Assembly: GCA_016713535.1 (NCBI GenBank)
Contig: JADJOY010000023.1
Location: forward strand, 189,284 to 253,283
DNA length: 64,000 nucleotides
Source of the DNA: JADJOY01 sp016713535 [NCBI: Deltaproteobacteria bacterium]
GTDB taxonomy: Bacteria > JADJOY01
Reading direction: 5' to 3'
A program made the translations under genes and the position numbers. The notes below the pieces were generated by a model, which was not told the DNA's origin, did no database searches, and saw only the letters and a list, made by a program, of their open reading frames with translations. Shown here in pieces: positions 33,421-41,800 of this stretch (positions within the stretch are counted from its first letter, which is position 1; each line of letters opens with the position of its first letter).

Positions 33421-34422
33421 CTACGCCTGCGATCCAGCCGACGCGAGCCCGCGCTTGCGCGCGCGTAGCCGCAGGTAGACGTCGTCGCGGCGCGCGAAGC
33501 GCGCGAACTTCTCGCTCGACGTGGCTCCGGCGAAGTACGCGACCTGCCTCGCGACGAAGCGCGGCAGCGCGAGGCTCGCGATACGCCGCTCCTTCGCCGC
33601 GCTGGTCTGGCGCAGCGCCGCGACGACGTTGTCGGTGACGTCCTCGCACACCTCGATCTCGAAGCCCTCGCGGGCGATCGCCTCGCGCAGGCGCTCGATC
33701 CGCCCCGCCGCCCGGAAGTCCGCGAGCAAGAGCAGTCCGCCGTCCCGCAGCACGCGGCGCGCCTCGCGCACGAAGTCGTCGAAGCGCGGATAGGTGTGCG
33801 AGCTCTCGACGCTCAGCACCACGTCGAAGCTGTCGTCGACGAAGGGCAGCGCCTGCGCGTCGCCGTGCTCGAACGAGAGCCCCGTGCGCGGGAGATGCCG
33901 CTCGCGGCACGCACGCACCGCCGCCGCCGAGACGTCGAGCGCGACCATCCGCCGCGGCCGCTCGTGGCGCGCGAGCCACGCGGCGCCGCCGCCGAGCCCG
34001 GCGCCCGCCTCCAGCACGTCGAGCCCGGCGCACGAGAAGGTCCCCGCGTCGGTCGCGGTGCGACGGTAGAGCGCGAGCGACGCGCGGCTGGTCGGATCGA
34101 GCGCGTCGTCGCCGTCCCACGGCTCCATCGCACCCGCGCTCGCGTAGCCGTAGTTGAGGAACGAGCCGCCGCTCCCCGCCGTCGTCACCAGACCGGTCAC
34201 GCCGTCGTAGAAGCGACCGTAGAAGTGGCGCGACTCGATGCCGCCGCGACGCAGCAGATCGACGATCGACCACCACCACGCGAAGCGCGTCGCCGCCCAC
34301 ATCACCCGCGCGTTGGCGAGCCGGGTGGCGGTGTGCGGGTGGGAGACGAGAGGGAGCACGCCGGGCTTTCGATCGCGAGCCGCCGGGACTGCGGCGGTTG
34401 CGCGGGGCGGGGATCCTCTCAC
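33421..34422 (-). CDS. Class I SAM-dependent methyltransferase (with N-terminal extension)
   Basis: Up to 333 residues from GTG 34422; ATG 34302 is an equally likely start. The methyltransferase core has VLEAGAGLGGGAAWLA (motif I), MVALDVSAAAV (motif II), FVDDSFDVVLSVESSHTY (motif IV) and RDGGLLLLADF. The opening FYGRFYDGVTGLVTTAGSGGSFLNYGY precedes the core and resembles sarcosine/dimethylglycine or tocopherol-type methyltransferases. Soluble. The substrate is not determinable. It converges with the M16 gene across a repeat. Confidence 0.75.
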   Translation of the reverse strand: MRGSPPRATAAVPAARDRKPGVLPLVSHPHTATRLANARVMWAATRFAWWWSIVDLLRRGGIESRHFYGRFYDGVTGLVTTAGSGGSFLNYGYASAGAMEPWDGDDALDPTSRASLALYRRTATDAGTFSCAGLDVLEAGAGLGGGAAWLARHERPRRMVALDVSAAAVRACRERHLPRTGLSFEHGDAQALPFVDDSFDVVLSVESSHTYPRFDDFVREARRVLRDGGLLLLADFRAAGRIERLREAIAREGFEIEVCEDVTDNVVAALRQTSAAKERRIASLALPRFVARQVAYFAGATSSEKFARFARRDDVYLRLRARKRGLASAGSQA

Positions 34423-34482
34423 GAGGATGACCGAGCCGCCAGCGAATCGCGAACCGGGGTGCGCGCCCCGATCCGGTTCACC

Positions 34483-36210
34483 TCAGCGCACCTCGAGCAC
34501 CAGCACCGGACGGCCCGCGACCTCGAGGCGCTCGAGCAGCAGCAGCCCCGCCTCCACGTGGCCCGGCTCGAAGAGCGGCCGGAGCGCGGGACGGATCCCC
34601 CACACCGCGTAGCGATCGAGCACCAGATGGGTCACGTGGCGCTTGCGCGCGAACTGGACCAGCGCCGGCGGATCGGCGGCCACCAGCGCCACCATCGGCC
34701 GGCGCGCGTAGAACGCGACCTCCGGCTTCCTGCACATCAGCAGCGCGTCCTCAGGCAGGTGCGTGCGCGCCCACTCGCCGACCGCGCGGTACTCGAGCGG
34801 CTCGCTCGCCGTGAGCCGCGCCTTGGCGGTCTTGGCGATCCCGAACCCCGCGAGCGCGACCACCAGCGCCGCCGGCAGCAAAGGGCGCAGTCGCCCCCAG
34901 ATGGGCCGTTCCCCCAGACGCGCCTCGAGCCACGCGAGCGACGGCGCGACCCCGGCGCCCGCGAGGAGCAAGAGAGTGGGCACGACCGGCACCAGGAACC
35001 GCGGCAGGATGCCGTAGAGGACGAAGGCCCCGACCGGCAGCCCCGCGGCCGCGACGAGCAGCGCGCCGCGCCGGCGCTCGCCACCGGCGCGCCACGCGGC
35101 GGCGAAGCCGACCCCGCTGAGCACCAGCAGCGGCAGCGGATGCACCTGACGCGACGGCAGCGTCCGGAGCAGATCGATCGCATTGGCGAGCGCGAACTCG
35201 ATCGCGAACCGCGGCTCGCGACGCGCCACGTCGAAGTAACTCTCGCCGCGCGTGCGACCCGCGACGCCGTCCTCGCCGAAGCCGAGCGTGGGCGCCTCAC
35301 CACCGAGGTCGTGGGCCGAGAACCCGAGCGCCTCGTAGGCCAGCACGTCGAGCTGGTCCTTGCGGTGGAACGAGTCCTTGCCGAGCATCGCGAACGCCAT
35401 CTCGAGCACCACGCCCGACTTGGCGCTCAGCGTCCAGCGCCCGGTGTGGGCGTGGAGATAGCGAACGTACGGGAAGCTCGCGGCGGCGAACGTCGCGAGC
35501 ACGAGCAACGCGGCAAGCACACCGCGAACGAGAGCCGCTCGCTCGCGCGCGGCGAGGCCGGTGATCGCGAGCACCGCCGCGCCGAGGAGCACGTACGCCA
35601 CGCCTTCGGGGCGCGTGAGGTAGCCGCCCGCGAACGCGAGTCCGGCGAGGATGGCCAGCGCGGCGAGCCTGCCGGATCCAACGCCAGCGTCGGCGCCGCG
35701 GCCGGGAACCCGCTCGGCCGCGATCAGCACGGCGAGCCAGCCGCCGTACGCGAGCAAGAGAAAGAGCGGCTCGGACATCGAGCCCCAGAACCAGCTCGAC
35801 ACGTAGCTCGTGAGCGTGGGCGAGACCGCGAGCAGCCACGCCGCGAAGCCGGCCGCCGGGTCGCCGAGGGTGCGCCGCGCGAGCGCGTGGCCGACCGGCA
35901 CAAGGCCGGCGCCGGCGAGCACGAACACGAGCTTGCTCGCCCACTCGGGATCGCCGACCAGGCGCTCGATCGCGCCGAGGAGCCACGGGAAGAGCGGCGG
36001 GAAGATCAGGTGCGGCGCGCCCAGCAGCGTGAAGCCCTTGCCGCTCCACAGGTTGTGGCCGAGCACCAGGTAGAGCGCCTCGTCGGTGCCGACGGGCCCC
36101 TTGGCGAGCGCGTAGCCGAGCCGCAGTAGCAGCGCCGCCCCGAACGCGGGCCACGGCGAGGATGGCGTGCCCGCGCCGCGCGGCCGCGGGGCCAACGCGG
36201 GCGCGATCAC
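34483..36210 (-). CDS. GT39-type membrane glycosyltransferase
   Basis: A 575-residue polytopic membrane protein starting at GTG 36208-36210, which overlaps the stop of the upstream methyltransferase (GTGA). About eleven hydrophobic helices follow GPVGTDEALYLVLG near residue 35, where the acidic D-E pair is the catalytic motif of ArnT/PMT-type glycosyltransferases (GT39). The C-terminal part (about 400-575) is a partly soluble domain with FYARRPMVAL. It probably transfers a lipid-linked sugar to an envelope acceptor. The precise substrate is unknown. Confidence 0.8.
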   Translation of the reverse strand: MIAPALAPRPRGAGTPSSPWPAFGAALLLRLGYALAKGPVGTDEALYLVLGHNLWSGKGFTLLGAPHLIFPPLFPWLLGAIERLVGDPEWASKLVFVLAGAGLVPVGHALARRTLGDPAAGFAAWLLAVSPTLTSYVSSWFWGSMSEPLFLLLAYGGWLAVLIAAERVPGRGADAGVGSGRLAALAILAGLAFAGGYLTRPEGVAYVLLGAAVLAITGLAARERAALVRGVLAALLVLATFAAASFPYVRYLHAHTGRWTLSAKSGVVLEMAFAMLGKDSFHRKDQLDVLAYEALGFSAHDLGGEAPTLGFGEDGVAGRTRGESYFDVARREPRFAIEFALANAIDLLRTLPSRQVHPLPLLVLSGVGFAAAWRAGGERRRGALLVAAAGLPVGAFVLYGILPRFLVPVVPTLLLLAGAGVAPSLAWLEARLGERPIWGRLRPLLPAALVVALAGFGIAKTAKARLTASEPLEYRAVGEWARTHLPEDALLMCRKPEVAFYARRPMVALVAADPPALVQFARKRHVTHLVLDRYAVWGIRPALRPLFEPGHVEAGLLLLERLEVAGRPVLVLEVR

Positions 36211-36963
36211 GTCCGCCGCACCGCCAGGCACACGATCGAGTGGCCGAACGGCAGCCGGCGCCGTTCCGCGACCCGGCCCTCCCACTCGAGGAGCCTGGCG
36301 AGCGCCGCGTGCAGCGCGGCAGGAAACGGCACGTGCAAGTTGTCGCGCTTCTTCTCGGGCGGGCTGGGCAAGATCGCCTGCTTGACCTTCACGAGCATCA
36401 GAAAGATAGCGATCAGCGGCAGCAAGAGCGCGTTGTAGTAGGTGGTCCACACCCGGGTGAAGCCGGCGCGCTCGACCTTCTCGGCGAGCTCGCGCGCGCT
36501 GTAGCGGCGCAGGTGGTGGGCGACGCGGTCGTTGTCCGAGTAGAGGACCTCGTAGGCCGGCACCGTGACGATGAGCGTGCCTCCCGGCTCGAGCACGCGG
36601 TGCGCCTCGCGAAGCGCGGCCTCGTCGTTCGGCAGGTGCTCGATCGCGTCGACCAGCGCCGCGAGGCTCGCCACACCGTCACGAAACGGCAGCCGCATCG
36701 CGTCGCCGCCGATGGTCTTGCGCGCGCCGCGCTCACGGCAGAAGTCCAGCGCCACCTTGCTGAAGTCGAGCGCCACCACGTCGCCGAAGTCGGCGAGGGG
36801 CTCGAGCATCTCGCCGGCGCCGCAGCCGAGATCGAGGACCACGCCGCGGCCGCGGCCGGTACGCGGTGCGCGCGAGCAGCCCGGTGAAGATCCGCCGCCG
36901 GCCGATGAACCACCAGTGGGTCTTCTCCAGATCCCGGAATTGTCGGTACGCGATCGGCTCCAC
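36207..36963 (-). CDS. Class I SAM methyltransferase, one frameshift
   Basis: About 250 residues. The N-terminal part starts at GTG 36963 (GAGGG eight bases upstream) with MEPIAYRQFRDLEKTHWWF, then FTGLLARTAYRPR. The frame must shift by one near 36838-36860, in a CGGCCGCGGCCGCGG run, to reach VVLDLGCGAGEMLEPL. Motifs I-IV and a hydrophobic C-terminal helix (LLLPLIAIFLMLVKV) are intact. It is of the type that modifies lipid-linked or polyprenol intermediates. It overlaps the GT39 gene by GTGA, supporting a joint role. Confidence 0.7.
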
Positions 36964-37019
36964 GCAGCGGACCCTCGAGACGGCGGAAGGGGCGTGAGCC
37001 TACTCGGACGACCGCCGCC

Positions 37020-37070
37020 GCGCCGACCCCCGGAAGCGTCCCGCCGGAGGCGGGCCCTCCAGACCAGGAT
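37020..37070 (+). repeat. Hairpin repeat fragment
   Basis: CCCGCCGGAGGCGGGCCCTCCAG forms overlapping stems of the GGAGGGCCCGCCTCC type. It lies between the frameshifted methyltransferase start and the end of the glycosylase gene. A further GGCTGGAGGGCGCG fragment lies near 37722. Confidence 0.5.
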
Positions 37071-37076
37071 GGTGCG

Positions 37077-37688
37077 TCAGCCGCGCGGGCGGGGCGGCTT
37101 CGACACGCTCGGGTGGCCGCGCGCCAGGAAGCGCAGCGGCCAGGCCGCCGCGTCGCCCGCGTAGTCCACACCCACGCGCGGCGCGGTCGCGACCGCCTCG
37201 TCGACGAGCGGCTCGCCTTCCTCGATCCACAACGTGCGCCCGGTGGTCAGATCGAGCCCCGAGTGCCGCCGATCGAGACCGAGCGCCACGCACACGCACG
37301 CCGGACCGCGGGCGAGCGCCGCGTCGCGATGGGTGGGCCCGCGGCGACGGCGCATCGTCGCGACCCCCTCCACCGGCTCGCCGGCGCGGATCAGCACCGC
37401 CTCGGGTCTGCCCTCCGCGCGCGTCACCGCGTTCAGGCAGTGGTGCATGCCGTACGTGAAGTAGACGTAGGCGTGGCCGCCCGGTCCCCACATCGGCCGC
37501 ACCCGCTCGGTGCGCCTCCCACGGAAGGTGTGCGCGGCGGGATCGGCGATCCCGAGGTACGCCTCGACCTCGACCAGCCGGATCGCCACCCTCTTCCCGC
37601 GCGCGCCGGCGACGACCACGCGCCCGAGCAGATCCCGCGCCACCTCCGCCGTGGGCCGCAGGTAGAACTCGCGCGGGAGGATCTTCAT
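37077..37688 (-). CDS. mpg: 3-methyladenine DNA glycosylase (AAG family)
   Basis: A 203-residue AAG/MPG-family DNA repair enzyme. Present are LRPTAEVARDLLGR, RLVEVEAYLGIADPAAHTF (catalytic Glu in VEVEAY), the TYGMHHCLN segment that inserts a Tyr into DNA, VLIRAGEPVEG, and ACVCVALGLDRRHSGLDL. It excises alkylated purines, releasing the base to start base-excision repair. Length is normal. Starts at ATG 37688, stands alone. Confidence 0.93.
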   Translation of the reverse strand: MKILPREFYLRPTAEVARDLLGRVVVAGARGKRVAIRLVEVEAYLGIADPAAHTFRGRRTERVRPMWGPGGHAYVYFTYGMHHCLNAVTRAEGRPEAVLIRAGEPVEGVATMRRRRGPTHRDAALARGPACVCVALGLDRRHSGLDLTTGRTLWIEEGEPLVDEAVATAPRVGVDYAGDAAAWPLRFLARGHPSVSKPPRPRG

Positions 37689-37762
37689 GTGGAGTTGCCG
37701 GGATCGGCGCCGTCACCGATCGGCTGGAGGGCGCGACTCCGAGGCCGTGAAGAACGCACGCG

Positions 37763-37846
37763 AGAGCGAAGGGCGGCGGGGGGACGGAGCCCCCGCGCTA
37801 CGAAGACCCTCGTAGCGACGGGGGTTCCATCCCCCGTCGCCGGCCC
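37763..37846. repeat. Composite triple-hairpin element, copy A
   Basis: Three stems in a row: a GGGGG / CCCCC stem, CTACGA / TCGTAG with loop (37798-37815), and the ten-pair GCGACGGGGG / CCCCCGTCGC (37815-37840) with loop TTCCAT. Copy B lies at 53808-53878; they differ mainly in loop bases. A partial copy sits over the stop codon at 4854. Confidence 0.7.
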
Positions 37847-37932
37847 CCCGCGGCTTCCGTGAGCGCCTCAGAGGGAAAGGTTCACCGCCACTCCATGGCG
37901 CCGGCGAGGGACCGGCGCTGGCTTCGGCCCGG

Positions 37933-38829
37933 CTACCGGGAGCGGCGCAGGCGCGCCGTCACGATCATCTCGTCGTGCGGGTTCACGTAAAAGGTCTTCG
38001 AGTCGAGTCCCGGCACCCGCGCCAGCACCGGCGTGAGCGGCGGAAAGATCCGCTGGCTGCGCTCCACCAGGAACCGGTACGGGATCACCTTCCCCGCGCC
38101 CCGGCGGGTCACGTCGATCACCTCGAAGCCGGCGCGCTCGAGGAGCACGCGCAGGGTCCGCGGCGAGAAGTGGAAGAGGTGCTCGCCGTGCTTGTAGTGG
38201 TGCCAGCGCTTGCCGAGGAGCCGCGCGGTCGGCGACGAGACGTCCTGGGTCTCGATCACGAGCCGCCCCTCGGGCGCCAGCCACTCGCGCACCTGTGCCA
38301 AGAGCGCGCCGGGATCGCCGACGTGCTCGAGCACGTCCCACAGGGTGATCAGGTCGTAGGGCGCGTCGCGTCCATCCCAGTCCTCGATGCGCCCGTGGGT
38401 GACGTCGTCGAGCGCGAGCTCGTTGCGCGCGTGCGCGACCATGTCCGGGTTGAGCTCGACGCCGTACGTCCTCCACCCCGCGTCGCGCATCACGCGCAGG
38501 AAGAACCCCGCCGCGAAGCCAGCCTCGAAGACCGTGCCGCTCGGGCGCCACGCGAGGAGCGGCCGCGCGCGGCGGCGGAAGGTCTCGAGGTAGCAGTCGC
38601 GATCGGCGACGTAGTCGGTGTAGCCGCGCTCGCGGGCGATCGGGCTCTTGAAGTAGTCGCCGGTGTAGATCGCCTCGCGTGAGTCGGGCGCGAGCCGCGG
38701 GCTGAGATACACCAGCGTGCAGCCCTCGCACTCGACCACGCGGAACGGGTGCGCGTCGATGCGCATCCGCGCGGGCGCGGGGCCGCACAGGATGCACGCG
38801 GCTTCTTCGAGCTGGGCGGTCGAGGGCAT
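37933..38829 (-). CDS. SAM methyltransferase with N-terminal zinc ribbon
   Basis: A 298-residue protein starting at ATG 38827-38829. An N-terminal Cys motif ACILCGP ... VVECEGCTLVYLSP forms a zinc ribbon, typical of methyltransferases from sugar and polysaccharide modification clusters (the C-x-x-C-G and C-x-x-C pair). The methyltransferase core has VFEAGFAAGFFLRV, YGVELNPDMV, DLITLWDVLEHVGDP, and a YKHGEHLFHFSPRTL segment. Likely a sugar or polyketide O-/C-methyltransferase. The acceptor is unknown. Confidence 0.85.
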   Translation of the reverse strand: MPSTAQLEEAACILCGPAPARMRIDAHPFRVVECEGCTLVYLSPRLAPDSREAIYTGDYFKSPIARERGYTDYVADRDCYLETFRRRARPLLAWRPSGTVFEAGFAAGFFLRVMRDAGWRTYGVELNPDMVAHARNELALDDVTHGRIEDWDGRDAPYDLITLWDVLEHVGDPGALLAQVREWLAPEGRLVIETQDVSSPTARLLGKRWHHYKHGEHLFHFSPRTLRVLLERAGFEVIDVTRRGAGKVIPYRFLVERSQRIFPPLTPVLARVPGLDSKTFYVNPHDEMIVTARLRRSR

Positions 38830-39004
38830 GCGGACGACGTCGACGCGCGGCCGGGTCGATCGTGGGCGACGCTGGCCGGCCACGTCAGGATGGGCTTCGG
38901 CTCGCACGCCTGGCAACCGCGGGTCGGTTTCCTTCGACCACGGGTCGTTGCGAGTTCCTCGCATCCTGACGATATTCCCTCGGCGGGATGATCCGGATGA
39001 TCGA

Positions 39005-39663
39005 ATGGTGATGTGGCTGCGCCGCGGGAAGCACTTCCCCGACCCCGAGCTCGAGGCCGACGAGCACGGCCTGGTGGCGATCGGCGGCGAGATCGCGCCC
39101 GAACTGCTGCTCGAAGCCTACCGGCGCGGCATCTTCCCGTGGTCGTCGGACCCGGTGCCGACCTGGTGGTGCCCGCACCCGCGCGCGATCTTCCCGCTCG
39201 ACACCTGGCAGCCGCACGGAGCCTGGCACGCTCGATCCGCCGCGCCGGCTGGACCTTCACCACCGACCGGGCGTTCGTCGACGTGATGCTCGGCTGCGGC
39301 GAGTCCACCGAGCGCCGCCCCGAGACCTGGATCACCGAGGACTTCCTCAGCGCCTACGCCGAGCTCCATCGCCACGGCTTTGCCCACAGCCTCGAGGTGT
39401 GGGACGGCGAGGCGCTGGTGGGCGGGATCTACGGCGTCACGCTGGGCGGCTACTTCGGCGGCGAGTCGATGTTCCATCGCCGCACCGACGCCTCCAAGGC
39501 GGCGGTGGCGAAGCTGATCGAGCACCTGCGAGCGCGCGGCTTCACGCTCTTCGACGCGCAGGTGATGAATCCGCACCTCGCGCGGATCGGCGCGGTCTCG
39601 ATCCGCCGCACCGACTTCCTGCGCCGCCTCGCCGCCGCGATCGCGATCCCGGCGACCTTCTGA
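39005..39663 (+). CDS. aat: Leucyl/phenylalanyl-tRNA-protein transferase, one frameshift
   Basis: About 220 residues. The N-terminal part (start ATG 39005 or 39011) has AIGGEIAPELLLEAYRRGIFPW, WWCPHPRAIF and DTWQPHG. The C-terminal part, in another frame, has SLARSIRRAGWTFTTD, GIYGVTLGGYFGGESMFHR, then DASKAAVAKLIEHL and DAQVMNPHL. One base is missing near 39213-39220 (CACGGAGCC). The enzyme adds Leu or Phe to N-terminal basic residues, feeding the N-degron path. Aat otherwise looks full length. Confidence 0.85.
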
Positions 39664-39710
39664 CGCGAGCCCCCTCGCCGGTCGCGCAAGCGCGCGCGCT
39701 CCACGAACCG

Positions 39711-39925
39711 CGATCGACCGGCCTGGAGGGCCGCGATCCTTCGCGGCCGTCGCAACGAGCGCCCCGGCGGCGACGGAGCAGGGACCGCAGGCCCCGTGCC
39801 CTCCAGCCGAGGCGGCCCGCCGGAGGCGGGCCCTCCAGGCCAGGTATCGCCCTGCACGCGACGCGTGCCCCTCCTCGATCGCGAACGATCGGCTGGAGCG
39901 CGTCCGCTCCGTCGGACGCCCGCCG
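39711..39925 (+). repeat. Repeat-family fragments before the CocE gene end
   Basis: A run of stems: GGAGGGCCGCG..., GCCCGCCGGAGGCGGGCC, the palindrome CACGCGACGCGTG at 39858-39870, then GGCTGGAGCGCGTCCGCTCC with stem GCGTCCG / CGGACGC near 39898-39917. This is a third sequence version of the second stem that still pairs perfectly. Lies between convergent genes. Confidence 0.7.
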
Positions 39926-39926
39926 C

Positions 39927-41570
39927 TCACGGCGCGAGCGGCAGGATCAGGCGCGACAGGTGCTTGGAGTCGTGGAAGACCGTGTTGTTGGCGAGCTTGT
40001 AGGGCGCGTCGGGATCGTAGAGCACGCCGCCGTCGTTGCGGTTCGCGTAGAACCGCGGGTAGTTCGACGACGTGACCACCACGCGCACGCGGTGCCCGGC
40101 GCGGAAGGTGATCGCGATGGACGGCAGGTCGATCGCGAACGAGTAGACGGTGCCCGGCGCGAGCAGCGCCTCGTCCTCGGGCGCGGTGCCGCTCGCGAAG
40201 CGTCCCTTGCGCGCGCCGTCGGTGACCAGCATCGAGGTGCCGTCCGGGTGGACGTCGGTGAGGCGCACCACGAGGTCGGTGTCGGTGCGGTTGCTCGCGC
40301 CGAAGATCACCGCGCGCGACGTGCCCGCCACCCGCAGGTCCGCCGCGAGCGGCGCGGACGTGAACACCAGCGCGTCGTTGCGCGCCTCCACGGCGGCCTG
40401 GTCCTGGGGGCCGGCGGCGACCGTCCCCGAGAAGTTGGCGCCGCCGATCGTCGGCGACGGGTCGTTGGGATCGTAGCGAAGCGGCGATGACGACGACGCA
40501 GCGGTCGGCGCGGCCGGGGTGAGCACGCCGCCCGCGCCCAGATGGAAGGTGGCGGCGGCTCCGCCCGCGGGGGGGAACTCGTCGCCGTCGCGCCACTCGC
40601 CGAGGCCGGTGTCGAACCAGCGCGCGCGCCCACCACTCGGCCCGCCTTCGATCCCACGCAGGTGTTTGTCGAAGAACGCGAGCGACGCCTCCGCGGCCAC
40701 GCCCGCCGCGTTGGGGAAGGTGAGCGCGCCCACGGACTCCTCGTCGACGTGGTCGTGCTCCCACGGACCGATGAGCAGACGGTGCTCGGCGCGCGCGTGG
40801 CCGAGCCCACGCGTGACGAGGTCCCGGTAGGAGGCGAGCAGGTCCTCGGTGCGGTGGTCGTACCAGCCGCCCACCACCAGCATCGGCACCCCCAGCTCGT
40901 CGCCGTACTGGGTCTGGGCTTCGACCTGGCCCCACAACGAGTCCTCGGCGGGATGGGCGAGCACCACCTGCGCGCCGATGCCGGGCGTGTCCGCGAGGGA
41001 GAGGGACGCCACGTATTCGAGCCGCATCGCCCCGCCCGGATAGTAGTTGGCGTAGCTGGTGGCGAAGCTCGCCACCAGCGGCACGCCGGCGTCGAGGTGC
41101 GGCGGGTGCTCACGCGCGGTCTGGAACTGGACCACGCCAAGCGCGGACGGTCCCCACATGCCGACGTGCGAGTCGCTCCACGTCTGGCGCGCGATCCACT
41201 CGACGCAGTCGTAGCCGTCCTCGCCGGGCGCGGCGTCCGGGTTCGCGGCGCCGACCGACCCGAACAGGCCACGCGCGTCGACGATCACCCACGCGTAGCT
41301 CTCGGCGGCGAACGGCAGGCGCAGCCGGTACGGGTCCTTGTCGTAGGGCGTGACGAGGAGGATCGTCGGCCACGGCCCGACGCCGAGCGGCAGATAGAGA
41401 TCGGCGGCGAGCGACTTGCCGTCACGCATCGGGATGGAGATCGGCTGCGCCTCCAGCCTGCACGCGGTGCTCGTGAGCGCGGCGAGCGCGAGCGCGAGCA
41501 ACGCAGCTCGCGTCGCGAGCGCACGCAACCTCCCCCACCACGCGGCCCTGCGCCGCGAGCTTCGCTGCAC
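39927..41570 (-). CDS. CocE/NonD family hydrolase, exported
   Basis: A 547-residue secreted enzyme. A hydrophobic N-terminus (LATRAALLALALAALTSTAC) could give a lipoprotein (Cys37). The alpha/beta-hydrolase part has the nucleophile Ser in GMWGPSALGVV, an Asp in VVGGWYDHRTED and a His in GPWEHDHVD. The C-terminal jelly-roll (residues about 330-547, e.g. YPRFYANRNDG) is the X-Pro dipeptidyl-peptidase domain of the CocE family. It likely cleaves an ester or acyl peptide; substrate unknown. Confidence 0.88.
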   Translation of the reverse strand: MQRSSRRRAAWWGRLRALATRAALLALALAALTSTACRLEAQPISIPMRDGKSLAADLYLPLGVGPWPTILLVTPYDKDPYRLRLPFAAESYAWVIVDARGLFGSVGAANPDAAPGEDGYDCVEWIARQTWSDSHVGMWGPSALGVVQFQTAREHPPHLDAGVPLVASFATSYANYYPGGAMRLEYVASLSLADTPGIGAQVVLAHPAEDSLWGQVEAQTQYGDELGVPMLVVGGWYDHRTEDLLASYRDLVTRGLGHARAEHRLLIGPWEHDHVDEESVGALTFPNAAGVAAEASLAFFDKHLRGIEGGPSGGRARWFDTGLGEWRDGDEFPPAGGAAATFHLGAGGVLTPAAPTAASSSSPLRYDPNDPSPTIGGANFSGTVAAGPQDQAAVEARNDALVFTSAPLAADLRVAGTSRAVIFGASNRTDTDLVVRLTDVHPDGTSMLVTDGARKGRFASGTAPEDEALLAPGTVYSFAIDLPSIAITFRAGHRVRVVVTSSNYPRFYANRNDGGVLYDPDAPYKLANNTVFHDSKHLSRLILPLAP

Positions 41571-41800
41571 GAAGTCTTCCCCCTGTCGGGGAAAGGATTA
41601 CCGCGAGCGCGGCGTGCCAGGGAAGGTCCGTGACGCCGTGAGAGCCAAATGGGCCACCACGATTTGGATCGCCCTTGCGCCGAACGGGCTGGAGGGCGGC
41701 GCTTCGTCGCCGCCGAAGCCGATGGGACGCCGAGACCGGTCGCTACGAACGTGACGTTGCCTATAGCTGCCGCCCCGGCCAGCCGCCTCTTGGGCCCGGC
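41571..41800. other. Intergenic region between two same-strand genes
   Basis: Contains TTCCCC / GGGGAA (about 41578-41593) and a GGCTGGAGGGCGGC-type repeat fragment near 41689. The motif GTCGCTACGAAC (41737-41748) echoes the composite hairpin element. No gene is supported. Confidence 0.4.
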